Shown here piece after piece: positions 1-8,849 of a stretch of 64,000 nt of DNA. Both the position numbers and the translations under genes were made by a program. The notes under the pieces were generated by a model. It searched no databases and was not told the DNA's origin. It saw only the letters and a program-made list of their open reading frames with translations. Within the stretch, counting starts at the first letter, position 1; each line of letters starts with the position of its first letter. The DNA is from Phocaeicola fibrisolvens (lineage in GTDB: Bacteria > Bacteroidota > Bacteroidia > Bacteroidales > Bacteroidaceae): positions 33,595 to 97,594 of the forward strand of contig NZ_JAOQJI010000012.1 of NCBI RefSeq assembly GCF_025567125.1, in the 5' to 3' direction.

Positions 1-1913
1 TGTTTGGGGTGACTTTCATGGTACTTGCACCTGAAAGTGAACTGGTTCCGCAGTTGACTACCGAAGCACAGCGTGCGGAAGTGGAAGCTTATCTGGAACG
101 CACAAAGAAACGTACCGAGCGTGAACGTATTTCCGACCGTCGGGTAACCGGTGTGTTCAGTGGCTCGTATGCCGTGAATCCGTTTACGGGTGAGTCCGTT
201 CCGGTATGGATCAGTGATTATGTATTGGCCGGATATGGTACAGGTGCCATCATGGCCGTACCTGCACACGACAGCCGTGACTATGCGTTTGCCAAGCATT
301 TCAATCTGCCGATTGTCCCGTTGGTAGAAGGTTGCGATGTGAGTGAGGAAAGTTTTGATGCCAAGGAAGGTATTGTCTGCAACTCTCCGAAAGCCGGTGT
401 GACTCCTTATTGCGACTTGACCTTGAACGGTCTGACCATCAAGGAAGCCATTGCCGCTACCAAGAAATATGTAAAAGAACATAACCTGGGACGTGTGAAA
501 GTGAATTTCCGCTTGCGCGACGCCATCTTCTCTCGTCAGCGTTACTGGGGTGAACCGTTTCCGGTTTACTATAAGGACGGTATGCCGTACATGATTGACG
601 AGTACAAACTTCCATTGGAATTGCCGGAAGTCGCCAAATTCTTGCCGACCGAAAGCGGGGAACCTCCATTGGGACACGCTACCCGCTGGGCATGGGATGT
701 GGAAAAAGGTGAAGTGGTGGAAAACTCCAAGATTGATAATGTTACGGTGTTCCCACTTGAACTGAATACCATGCCGGGATTTGCCGGTTCAAGTGCTTAT
801 TATTTGCGCTACATGGACCCGCACAACGACAAGGAACTGGTTTCTGAAAAAGCTGACCGCTACTGGCAGAATGTTGACCTCTATGTGGGAGGTACGGAAC
901 ATGCGACCGGTCACTTGATTTATTCTCGTTTCTGGAACAAGTTCTTGTTCGACCTGGGTGTCAGCATCAAGGAAGAACCGTTCCAGAAGCTGGTGAACCA
1001 AGGAATGATTCAGGGTCGAAGCAACTTTGTATATCGTATCAAGGATACCAATACGTTTGTGTCACTGGGCTTGAAAGACCAGTATGACGTGACTCCGCTG
1101 CACGTGGATGTGAACATTGTATCCAACGACGTACTGGATGTGGAAGCTTTCAAGAATTGGCGTCCGGAATACCACAATGCAGAATTCATCCTCGAAGACG
1201 GCAAATATATCTGCGGTTGGGCAGTGGAAAAGATGAGTAAGTCCATGTACAATGTGGTCAACCCGGATATGATTGTAGAACGTTATGGAGCCGATACCTT
1301 GCGTATGTACGAAATGTTCCTCGGTCCGGTGGAACAGTCCAAACCGTGGGATACCAATGGTATCGACGGGGTACACCGTTTCCTGAAGAAACTCTGGAAC
1401 CTGTTCTATGACCGTCAGGGCACTTTCTTGCCTGCCGAAGGAGAGGCGACCAAGGAAGAACTGAAATCCATTCATAAGCTGATTAAGAAGGTGACTGGCG
1501 ATATTGAAACCTTCTCTTACAATACGTCCATCAGTGCGTTCATGATTTGTGTGAACGAACTGACTGCCTTGAAGTGCCGCAACAAGGAAGTGATGAGTAA
1601 CCTCGTTATCCTTCTGGCTCCGTTTGCTCCTCACTTGGCAGAAGAATTGTGGGAAGCACTGGGTCACACCACTTCTGTATGCGATGCGCAGTGGCCGGCA
1701 TTCAACGAAGAATACCTGAAGGAAGACAGCGTGAAATACACCATTTCGTTCAACGGAAAGGCTCGTTTCACTATGGAATTCCCTGCCGATGCCGACAATG
1801 AAACCATTCAGGCTGCGGTAATGGCCGAAGAACAGTCGCAGAAATGGATTGACGGCAAAACACCGAAGAAGGTGATTATTGTGCCGAAGAAGATTGTGAA
1901 TATTGTACTTTGA
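1..1913 (+). CDS. leuS: Leucyl-tRNA synthetase, 3' part (5' end outside window)
   Basis: Class I aminoacyl-tRNA synthetase that charges tRNA-Leu in the cytoplasm. The reading frame is open from the first bases, so the gene starts upstream and the N-terminal HIGH-containing Rossmann half is missing here. Visible are the end of the CP1 editing domain (an AVPAHDSRD segment near base 270, which binds the misacylated adenosine) and the KMSKS ATP-binding loop at 1230-1244. An alpha-helical anticodon-binding domain and a C-terminal tail follow. A longer linker before KMSKS, including VTPLHVDVNIVSND, looks like a lineage-specific insert. About 635 residues are present; the family is usually 850-950. 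Identification is secure. Confidence 0.97.
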   Translation, partial: FGVTFMVLAPESELVPQLTTEAQRAEVEAYLERTKKRTERERISDRRVTGVFSGSYAVNPFTGESVPVWISDYVLAGYGTGAIMAVPAHDSRDYAFAKHFNLPIVPLVEGCDVSEESFDAKEGIVCNSPKAGVTPYCDLTLNGLTIKEAIAATKKYVKEHNLGRVKVNFRLRDAIFSRQRYWGEPFPVYYKDGMPYMIDEYKLPLELPEVAKFLPTESGEPPLGHATRWAWDVEKGEVVENSKIDNVTVFPLELNTMPGFAGSSAYYLRYMDPHNDKELVSEKADRYWQNVDLYVGGTEHATGHLIYSRFWNKFLFDLGVSIKEEPFQKLVNQGMIQGRSNFVYRIKDTNTFVSLGLKDQYDVTPLHVDVNIVSNDVLDVEAFKNWRPEYHNAEFILEDGKYICGWAVEKMSKSMYNVVNPDMIVERYGADTLRMYEMFLGPVEQSKPWDTNGIDGVHRFLKKLWNLFYDRQGTFLPAEGEATKEELKSIHKLIKKVTGDIETFSYNTSISAFMICVNELTALKCRNKEVMSNLVILLAPFAPHLAEELWEALGHTTSVCDAQWPAFNEEYLKEDSVKYTISFNGKARFTMEFPADADNETIQAAVMAEEQSQKWIDGKTPKKVIIVPKKIVNIVL

Positions 1914-1926
1914 GTTTTTTAATTGT

Positions 1927-1976
1927 CATCCGGGATAGACGGATTGGAATATCCGTTCTGTCCCGGATGATTTTTA
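1927..1976 (+). terminator. Rho-independent terminator of leuS
   Basis: An inverted repeat of about 18 bp (arms 1927-1944 and 1951-1969, with one G-U pair and one bulge) is followed by a T-run. It ends only about 8 bases before the next start codon, so it occupies almost the whole leader of the YitT gene. Confidence 0.85.
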
Positions 1977-1983
1977 TTTGTGT

Positions 1984-2880
1984 ATGGAAACATTATTGAA
2001 GAAGAAATTAGGGAGAGAGTCAAGGGACTATCTGGCCATAACCTTTGGCCTGATTTGTTATTCTATTGGCTGGGCGGCCTTCATGCTTCCGTATCAGATT
2101 ACGACAGGAGGAGTGACGGGTATCGCTGCCATTATTTATTATGCGACGGGCATTGAAATCCAGGTTTCTTATTTTGTAATCAATGCGGTTTTTCTGGGGT
2201 TTGCCTTGAAAATATTGGGGCCGAAATTCAGTATCAAGACCATTTTTGCCATCTTTATGCTGACCTTCCTGCTCTGGTTTTTCCAGATGATTCTGAAGGA
2301 TGAAAACGGGAACCTGCCGCAGCTGTTGGGACCTGGACAAGACTTCATGGCTTGTGTGATAGGAGCTGGTCTGCTGGGCTTCGGTATCGGTATTGTCTTC
2401 TGTAACAACGGAAGTACGGGAGGTACGGATATCATTGCATGGATTATTAACAAGTATAAGGACGTTACTTTGGGACGGATGATGATGTATTGTGATATTG
2501 TCATCATTTCTTCGTGCTACTTTATCTTTCACGACTGGCGCAGGGTTTTGTTCGGCTTCTGTGTCTTGTTTATCATGAGCATCGTGATTGATTATGTCAT
2601 CAACAGCACACGCCAGTCTGTACAGTTCCTGATATTTTCCCGCAAGTATGAAGAAATAGCGGAAGGTATTGCTACTAAAATTGATCGGGGAGTTACTTTA
2701 TTAGATGGGAAAGGATGGTATAGTAAGCAGGAAATTAAGGTAGTAGTCGTTTTGGCTAAAAAGAGAGAGTCGCTCGATATTTTCCGTCTGGTAAAAGATA
2801 TCGACCCGAATGCGTTTGTGTCACAAAGTAATGTGGTAGGAGTCTATGGGGAAGGCTTCGATAAACTTAAAGTAAAATAA
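1984..2880 (+). CDS. YitT family membrane protein (DUF161 + DUF2179)
   Basis: Predicted 298-residue inner-membrane protein. About five or six hydrophobic helices fill residues 20-205, with the family-type glycine-rich segments TTGGVTGIA and NNGSTGGTDI. A soluble C-terminal DUF2179 domain (about 215-290) follows, with the RGVTLLDGKGWYS stretch typical of YitT proteins. The molecular function of the family is not established. The ATG at 1984 was preferred over a TTG at 1978 because the family starts close to this point. It lies just downstream of the leuS terminator, and no separate promoter is evident in the 70-base gap, so expression may depend on readthrough. Confidence 0.9.
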   Translation: METLLKKKLGRESRDYLAITFGLICYSIGWAAFMLPYQITTGGVTGIAAIIYYATGIEIQVSYFVINAVFLGFALKILGPKFSIKTIFAIFMLTFLLWFFQMILKDENGNLPQLLGPGQDFMACVIGAGLLGFGIGIVFCNNGSTGGTDIIAWIINKYKDVTLGRMMMYCDIVIISSCYFIFHDWRRVLFGFCVLFIMSIVIDYVINSTRQSVQFLIFSRKYEEIAEGIATKIDRGVTLLDGKGWYSKQEIKVVVVLAKKRESLDIFRLVKDIDPNAFVSQSNVVGVYGEGFDKLKVK

Positions 2881-2912
2881 ACATTTCCCTAAGATAATTA
2901 AAATAAAAGTAG

Positions 2913-2952
2913 GTTTTCCCGTTAAATTTGTTTTATCGGGAAAACTTTTTTT
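2913..2952 (+). terminator. Terminator after the YitT gene
   Basis: Arms GTTTTCCCG (2913-2921) and CGGGAAAAC (2937-2945) flank an AT-rich loop and are followed directly by a run of seven T. The placement between the YitT gene and the mannosidase fits an intrinsic terminator. Confidence 0.85.
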
Positions 2953-2991
2953 ATTTTGTACTTTAAAGAATGTGATACTTAAATCTATAGC

Positions 2992-5583
2992 GTGAAAAAA
3001 ATATTCAAACTTATTCTGATGGCAATGTCGTTTTTTATCGCTGCTTTCGGAAATCATGTAGAGGGGAAAAATTTATCTCAGATTCGTCAGTTGCATACGG
3101 GCTGGGAGTTTTCAATGTACGGCAGTCACGAATGGTTGTCTGCCGAAGTCCCGGGTACGGTTCATCAGGATTTGCTGGCTCATGACAAATTGCCCGATCC
3201 TTTTTATGGCATGAATGAGGAGAAAATACAGTGGGTGGAAAAAGAAGACTGGCTGTATCGGACGTCGTTTGTGGTGAGTGAGGAAGAGATGAGTGCAGAA
3301 GGTACGTTTCTGGTATTTGAAGGATTGGATACTTATGCGGACGTTTTTTTAAACGGTGCGTTGTTGCTGAAGGCAGACAATATGTTTGTCGGTTATCGGG
3401 TTCCTGTCAAATCCGTATTGAAAAAGGGTGAAAACAAACTGGTGATACGTTTCCGTTCACCCATTTGGGAGGCGATGCCCCAATGGGAAAGTAACGGATT
3501 CGATTATCCGGCAGACAACGACCATTTCCCACAGAAGTTAAGTGTGTTTACCCGTAAAGCTCCCTATTCTTATGGCTGGGATTGGGGAATCCGTATGGTG
3601 ACTTGCGGAATCTGGCGTCCTGTGTATCTGGAGTTTGTCAATAAGGCGGTGGTAGAGGATTATTTTGTGCATCAGACCTCGGTCAGTGCAGTCCGTGCAG
3701 AGGTAGACAATCAGATAGAGATAAATAATATAGGCAATGACAGGCAGCAGGCTTTGGTCCGCGTCACTTACCGCTATCCTGGAGAAACAGATAAAAGCGT
3801 TGAAAAGAAGGTAGAGCTACAGCCAGGACAGAATAACGTATCGCTTCCTTTGTCGGTAGAATCCCCGCATCTTTGGATGCCCAACGGCTGGGGAGAGCCT
3901 GCGTTGTATGAGTTTGAAGCGTCGGTGTGGGTCGACGGACAACAGGTTTCGCAGAAAAGTCATCAGATAGGGTTCCGGCAGGTACGTGTGGTACAAGAGA
4001 AGGACAAAGAAGGAATGAGTTTCTATTTTGAGGTGAACGGCGTTCCGATGTTTGCCAAAGGTACCAACCTGATTCCTTCCGATGCCTTGCTTCCGCGGGT
4101 GACTCGTGCCCGTTATGCGCGTTTGTTGGAAGATGCACAAATCTCTCACATGAATATGATACGTGTGTGGGGAGGAGGCATTTATGAAGATGATGCCTTC
4201 TTTGAAGAGGCCGATAAGCGGGGAATCCTCATCTGGCAGGATTTTATGTTTGCTTGTACCACGTATCCGCACGATTCGGCTTTCCTGCATCGGGTATCGG
4301 AAGAAGCCGAATACAATATCAAACGGTTGCGGAATCATGCCTCATTGGCTATGTGGTGTGGCAACAATGAGATTTATGAAGGCTTGCGTTATTGGGGCTG
4401 GAAAGAAAAATATACACCGGAAGTCTATCAGCAGATGCTGGAGGGATACGATGTGCTTTTCCGCCACCTTCTTCCGGCAAAGGTGAAAGAGCTGGACCCG
4501 GGACGATTCTATCTGGAGGGTTCTCCCTATGAAGCCAACTGGGGAAGACCGGAAAGCTGGAAGATAGCCGACAGCCACAACTGGGGCACTTGGTATGGCC
4601 AGAAACCTTTCGAGAGCCTGGATGCGGAAATTCCCCGGTTTATGAGCGAATATGGGTTTCAGGCCTTCCCGGAAATGAAGACCATCCGTACGTTTGCTTC
4701 TCCGGAAGACTATGAGCTGGAATCGCCGGTGATGAACGCACATCAGAAGAGTACCATCGGGAATGCCTTGATAAAAAAGACGATGGCCCTCTATTATCCG
4801 GTACCGGAGAAGTTTGAGGACTTGGTGTATATGGGACTTGTCTTGCAAGGGCAGGGTATGCGTCATGGCATGGAAGCGCATCGGCGGAATCGCCCGTATT
4901 GTATGGGGAGTTTGCCTTGGCAGTTGAATGATAGCTGGCCGGTGGTTTCCTGGTCGGCTATCGACTATTACGGTAACTGGAAAGCCATGCAGTACCAGAC
5001 CCGACGAGCTTTTGCTCCTGTGTTGGTGAATGCCATTCGGGAAGGCGAAAAATTGCGCGTGTACGTGTTGTCCGATTGCCTGAAGGCAGAAAAAGTGACC
5101 TTGCAACTGGAATGGACTGACTTCCAGGGAAAGATACATCGTCGGCAACAGGTAGAGGGAATGTTGCCGGTCAATGCTTCGGAAGTCTTTTATGAGGAAG
5201 ACTGGCAGAAGGCTTTTGCAGCCTGTGATACGACGGCTTCCTACTTGCGCATGACATTAAAGGGAAAACAAAGCCGGAAAGTGCTTTCGGACGAAGTGTA
5301 TTATCCGGTATATCCTAAGTATCAGCATCTGCCACAAGCCAAGATTTCTTGTAAGAAAGTCCTGAAGGATGGAACTTGCGAACTGACGTTGAAGTCCAGC
5401 CAACTGGCCCGTGATGTATTTATAGAAATACCGGTGCAAGGAGTACGTTTTTCAGATAATTTCTTTGACCTGTTGCCGGGAGTGACCAAGAAAGTGACGG
5501 TAACTTCAGCCGATGGAAGTCCCGTGGAAGATTTTACGGTGGAAATACATCAGCTGAGTGACATTGCAAATTCTAATTATTAA
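2992..5583 (+). CDS. Beta-mannosidase, glycoside hydrolase family 2
   Basis: Secreted exo-acting retaining glycosidase that removes non-reducing beta-linked mannose, for example the Man-beta-1,4-GlcNAc core of N-glycans. It has 863 residues, starts at GTG 2992 and carries an N-terminal signal peptide (about 1-25). A GH2 sugar-binding domain, an immunoglobulin-like domain and a TIM barrel follow. The acid/base Glu is E460 in WCGNNE, and the nucleophile is E553 in SEYGFQ. Size and both catalytic positions lie within two residues of those I recall for the characterised B. thetaiotaomicron enzyme BtMan2A, so orthology is likely. A hexosaminidase gene follows 16 bases later, suggesting co-transcription and joint action on host glycans. 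Confidence 0.93.
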   Translation: MKKIFKLILMAMSFFIAAFGNHVEGKNLSQIRQLHTGWEFSMYGSHEWLSAEVPGTVHQDLLAHDKLPDPFYGMNEEKIQWVEKEDWLYRTSFVVSEEEMSAEGTFLVFEGLDTYADVFLNGALLLKADNMFVGYRVPVKSVLKKGENKLVIRFRSPIWEAMPQWESNGFDYPADNDHFPQKLSVFTRKAPYSYGWDWGIRMVTCGIWRPVYLEFVNKAVVEDYFVHQTSVSAVRAEVDNQIEINNIGNDRQQALVRVTYRYPGETDKSVEKKVELQPGQNNVSLPLSVESPHLWMPNGWGEPALYEFEASVWVDGQQVSQKSHQIGFRQVRVVQEKDKEGMSFYFEVNGVPMFAKGTNLIPSDALLPRVTRARYARLLEDAQISHMNMIRVWGGGIYEDDAFFEEADKRGILIWQDFMFACTTYPHDSAFLHRVSEEAEYNIKRLRNHASLAMWCGNNEIYEGLRYWGWKEKYTPEVYQQMLEGYDVLFRHLLPAKVKELDPGRFYLEGSPYEANWGRPESWKIADSHNWGTWYGQKPFESLDAEIPRFMSEYGFQAFPEMKTIRTFASPEDYELESPVMNAHQKSTIGNALIKKTMALYYPVPEKFEDLVYMGLVLQGQGMRHGMEAHRRNRPYCMGSLPWQLNDSWPVVSWSAIDYYGNWKAMQYQTRRAFAPVLVNAIREGEKLRVYVLSDCLKAEKVTLQLEWTDFQGKIHRRQQVEGMLPVNASEVFYEEDWQKAFAACDTTASYLRMTLKGKQSRKVLSDEVYYPVYPKYQHLPQAKISCKKVLKDGTCELTLKSSQLARDVFIEIPVQGVRFSDNFFDLLPGVTKKVTVTSADGSPVEDFTVEIHQLSDIANSNY

Positions 5584-5599
5584 CCTTTATATTATCAAC

Positions 5600-7936
5600 A
5601 TGAGACCATTTTCAAAAATGAATTGCTTGGGGTTGGCATTCGCAGGAATGCTGGCGACCTCGTGTACGGATAGTCCGACCGCTGTGGCAGACTATCAGAT
5701 TGTGCCGATGCCATTGGAAATCACGGCGGCATCACAAGGCTCGTTTCTGCTGAAAAGTGGAGAAACGATTTACTATACTGCCGGAAATGAAAAGATGAAG
5801 AAGAATGCCGAATTCCTGGCTACTTTCATCAAGGAACAGACGGGCATTACACTGAAAACACAAGAAGGTGATAAAGAGGAGGGTATTGTGCTGAAACTGG
5901 GGTTGGAAGCCAATTCTCCGGAAGCTTATCAGCTGACCGTAGACGGCAAGAAGGTGGTGATTACTGCTCCTTCGGAAGCCGGTGTGTTCTATGGCATCCA
6001 GACTTTGCGTAAGTCTGTGTCTGTGCACGAAGGAGGGGGCGCCATTGAATTGCCCGCCGTAGAAATCAACGACAGTCCGCGCTTCAGTTATCGTGGAATG
6101 ATGCTCGACGTAGGCCGTCACATGTTTACCGTGGATGAGATTAAGACGTACATCGACATGCTGGCGTTGCATAACATCAACCGCTTCCACTGGCACCTTT
6201 CAGAAGACCAGGGATGGCGTATTGAAATCAAGAAATATCCGAAGCTGACCGAAATCGGTTCCAAGCGTAGTGAAACGGTTATCGGACGCAACTCGGGCGA
6301 ATACGACGGAAAACCTTACGGCGGTTTCTATACCCAGGAACAGGCCAAGGAAATTGTGGCATACGCAGCAGAACGTTACATTACGGTAATACCGGAAATC
6401 GACATGCCGGGACACATGCAGGCAGCTTTGGCAGCTTATCCGGAACTGGGATGTACAGGTGGTCCGTATGAAGTATGGCGTATGTGGGGTATCTCCGACA
6501 ATGTGCTTTGTGCCGGAAACGACAAGACCATCCAGTTTATCAAGGATGTGTTGGCTGAGATTATCGACATCTTCCCTTCTAAATATATTCATGTAGGTGG
6601 CGACGAATGCCCGAAAGTGAAGTGGGAGACTTGTCCGAAGTGTCAGGCCCGTATCAAGGCTTTGGGTATCAAGGGCGACAGCAAGCATTCAAAGGAAGAA
6701 TATTTGCAGAGCTATGTGATTCATGAAGCGGAGAAGTTCCTCACCGAGCATGGACGGAACATGATTGGATGGGATGAAATCCTGGAAGGTGGACTGGCTC
6801 CGAATGCCACAGTCATGTCTTGGAGAGGTGAAGCGGGAGGCATTGAAGCAGCCCGTCAGCAACACAATGTCATCATGACGCCGAATACTTACCTGTATTT
6901 CGACTATTATCAGGCAAAGGATACCGACAATGAACCGCTGGCCATCGGTGGTTATCTGCCGATTGAAAGAGTGTACAGCTACGAACCGATGCCTGCTGCG
7001 CTTTCTCCGGAAGAACAGAAATACATCACGGGTGTGCAAGCCAATCTGTGGACTGAATACATTCCTACACTTGCACAGGCTCAGTACATGGTATTGCCGC
7101 GTATGGCAGCCCTTTGCGAAACCCAGTGGAGTGCTCCTGAAAAGAAGAAAGATTATCAGGGATTCCTGAAACGTACGGCTCGTTTGACCAAGATTTATCA
7201 GCTGAAGGGATGGAACTATGCGACTCATATCTTTGATGTGGACGTGAATATTGTGCCGAATCCGGAAACCGGTAAACTGGATGTCAGTGCCGCTACGATT
7301 GATGAGGCTCCGATATACTATACACTCGACGGAACCGAACCGACGGCTTCTTCTACCAAGTTTGAAGGTAAATTGAGTATTGATGCAGCTTGTGTATTGC
7401 GCATGATGGCCGTGCGTCCGGAAGGCAATTCCTGTGTGACGCTCGACAGCATCTCGTTCAGCAAGTCTACTGCAAAACCGATTACGATGCTGCAGCCCAT
7501 CAACAAGCCCTATGAGTTCAAGGGAGCGGTGACGTTGGTAGACGGTATGACCGGTAACCGGAACTACAAGACCGGCCGCTGGATTGCGTTCTACAAGAAC
7601 GATATGGAAGCCGTCATCGATTTGAAGGAAGCTACGGAAATCAGTTCCATGACCCTGCGTACTTGTGTGGAAAAAGGCGACTGGATTTTCGATGCCAGAG
7701 GTATTACGGTGGAGGTGTCTGATGACAACAAGACCTTCAAGAAAGTGGCTTCGGAAACTTACCCGGCCATGACCGAGAAGGATGCCAACCAGATTTATAC
7801 GCATACGCTGAAGTTTACACCGGTAAAGGCCCGCTATGTGAAAGTGACTGCTTTGTCTGAAAAGAATATTCCGGCATGGCATGGAGGAAAAGGCAACCCG
7901 GGTTATCTGTTTGTGGATGAAATCGTATTGAACTAA
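5600..7936 (+). CDS. Beta-N-acetylhexosaminidase, GH20, lipoprotein
   Basis: Removes terminal beta-GlcNAc or GalNAc by substrate-assisted catalysis. It has 778 residues from ATG 5600, chosen because it gives a lipoprotein signal peptide ending at LATSC. The order is a GH20b N-terminal domain (about 25-140), a GH20 TIM barrel with the Asp-Glu pair D335-E336 in HVGGDE, an Fn3-like domain near 570-630, and a C-terminal F5/8-type carbohydrate-binding domain (about 645-778). The lipobox implies membrane anchoring, probably facing the periplasm or cell surface. It pairs with the upstream beta-mannosidase, and together they could strip Man-beta-GlcNAc and GlcNAc from N-glycan cores. Confidence 0.94.
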   Translation: MRPFSKMNCLGLAFAGMLATSCTDSPTAVADYQIVPMPLEITAASQGSFLLKSGETIYYTAGNEKMKKNAEFLATFIKEQTGITLKTQEGDKEEGIVLKLGLEANSPEAYQLTVDGKKVVITAPSEAGVFYGIQTLRKSVSVHEGGGAIELPAVEINDSPRFSYRGMMLDVGRHMFTVDEIKTYIDMLALHNINRFHWHLSEDQGWRIEIKKYPKLTEIGSKRSETVIGRNSGEYDGKPYGGFYTQEQAKEIVAYAAERYITVIPEIDMPGHMQAALAAYPELGCTGGPYEVWRMWGISDNVLCAGNDKTIQFIKDVLAEIIDIFPSKYIHVGGDECPKVKWETCPKCQARIKALGIKGDSKHSKEEYLQSYVIHEAEKFLTEHGRNMIGWDEILEGGLAPNATVMSWRGEAGGIEAARQQHNVIMTPNTYLYFDYYQAKDTDNEPLAIGGYLPIERVYSYEPMPAALSPEEQKYITGVQANLWTEYIPTLAQAQYMVLPRMAALCETQWSAPEKKKDYQGFLKRTARLTKIYQLKGWNYATHIFDVDVNIVPNPETGKLDVSAATIDEAPIYYTLDGTEPTASSTKFEGKLSIDAACVLRMMAVRPEGNSCVTLDSISFSKSTAKPITMLQPINKPYEFKGAVTLVDGMTGNRNYKTGRWIAFYKNDMEAVIDLKEATEISSMTLRTCVEKGDWIFDARGITVEVSDDNKTFKKVASETYPAMTEKDANQIYTHTLKFTPVKARYVKVTALSEKNIPAWHGGKGNPGYLFVDEIVLN

Positions 7937-7959
7937 ACCTACAGTTCTTTTATAACGAT

Positions 7960-7998
7960 AAAGGTCTGGCTTCCCGTATGGGGAGTCGGACCTTTTTT
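7960..7998 (+). terminator. Terminator after the hexosaminidase gene
   Basis: The stem AAAGGTC...GACCTTTT, with an inner GGCTTCCC/GGGGAGTC pairing and a four-base loop, is followed by a T-run at about 7992-7998. It closes the mannosidase-hexosaminidase unit. Confidence 0.85.
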
Positions 7999-8019
7999 AT
8001 GCAATTTTTGAAAGGAGCA

Positions 8020-8051
8020 TTTGAATTGTCGGCCGACGATATGTATCTTTG
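8020..8051 (+). promoter_or_regulatory. Bacteroides-type promoter for rdgB
   Basis: A -33 element TTTG (8020-8023), a 20-base spacer and a perfect -7 element TATCTTTG (8044-8051) match the Bacteroidetes sigma-ABfr consensus. It lies 32 bases before the rdgB start codon. Confidence 0.8.
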
Positions 8052-8083
8052 TACCTGTAAATGTGATTATTTAGAACAACTGC

Positions 8084-8671
8084 ATGATGAAAAAGAAGTT
8101 GGTTTTTGCCACGAACAATGCCCATAAGCTGGATGAAATATGTGCCATATTGGGTGAGAAAGTAGATATCTTGAGTTTGAAGGACATCCATTGCGAGGCA
8201 GATATTCCTGAAACGGCAGACACCTTGGAGGGAAATGCGGCACTCAAGGCGGAGTATATTTATCAGCACTACGGTCTGGATTGCTTTGCAGACGATACGG
8301 GTCTGGAAGTAGAGGCGTTGAACGGAGCACCCGGTGTGTATTCGGCACGCTATGCGGGCGGTGAAGGACACGATTCGGAGGCCAACATGAAGAAGTTGCT
8401 GACCGAACTGGAAGGAAAAGACAACCGGAAGGCACAGTTCCGTACGGCCATCTGCCTGATAGAAGGCGGACAGTCGCACCTGTTTGAAGGAATCGTGAGA
8501 GGTGAAATCATCCGGGAGAAACGGGGAGCCTCAGGCTTTGGGTACGATCCGGTGTTCATGCCCGAAGGCTATACCGAGACCTTTGCCGAGATGGGAGCAG
8601 AAGAAAAGAATAAAATCAGCCATCGGGCAAGAGCCGTACAGCATTTGTGTGAATACCTGAACCGGGAGTAA
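8084..8671 (+). CDS. rdgB: Non-canonical purine NTP pyrophosphatase (RdgB/HAM1)
   Basis: Hydrolyses ITP, dITP and XTP to monophosphates, keeping deaminated purines out of nucleic acids; cytoplasmic housecleaning enzyme. It has 195 residues, the usual family length. The N-terminal VFATNNAHKL substrate loop, the DDTGLEVEAL metal-binding motif and the SGFGYDPVF C-terminal motif are all present. There are two adjacent ATGs (8084 and 8087), and either could be used. It has its own promoter and terminator, so it is a single-gene unit inserted between glycan genes and a SusC/D pair. Confidence 0.95.
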   Translation: MMKKKLVFATNNAHKLDEICAILGEKVDILSLKDIHCEADIPETADTLEGNAALKAEYIYQHYGLDCFADDTGLEVEALNGAPGVYSARYAGGEGHDSEANMKKLLTELEGKDNRKAQFRTAICLIEGGQSHLFEGIVRGEIIREKRGASGFGYDPVFMPEGYTETFAEMGAEEKNKISHRARAVQHLCEYLNRE

Positions 8672-8681
8672 CTGTATAATG

Positions 8682-8731
8682 AAGGTTGTGGACTTTTTCT
8701 ACAGGTGTGTAGTCTTTCCACGACCTTTTTT
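8682..8731 (+). terminator. Terminator after rdgB
   Basis: Arms AAGGTTGTGGA (8682-8692) and TCCACGACCTT (8717-8727) pair with one G-U. An inner CTAC/GTAG hairpin and a terminal run of T at 8726-8731 complete the structure. Confidence 0.82.
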
Positions 8732-8849
8732 CGTAAGATAATATCTTAATTCGTTTATTATTAAAGTCTTATAAAATTAGGATTAAATAAAGGCATTTTG
8801 GCGTATATTTTGTTTACGGCTTTTTATAACAATAAACAATGAGCGTCAA

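Noticed and set aside
6689..7882. 397-codon open frame on the minus strand inside the GH20 gene
   Set aside because: Antisense shadow of a gene with an intact catalytic motif. The translation is rich in His and Arg, as expected from reverse reading.
8800..8812. TATATTTTG as the promoter of the SusC gene
   Set aside because: It has one base too many for the TAnnTTTG consensus and no -33 box at the right distance; a promoter is likely in this gap but not placed with confidence.
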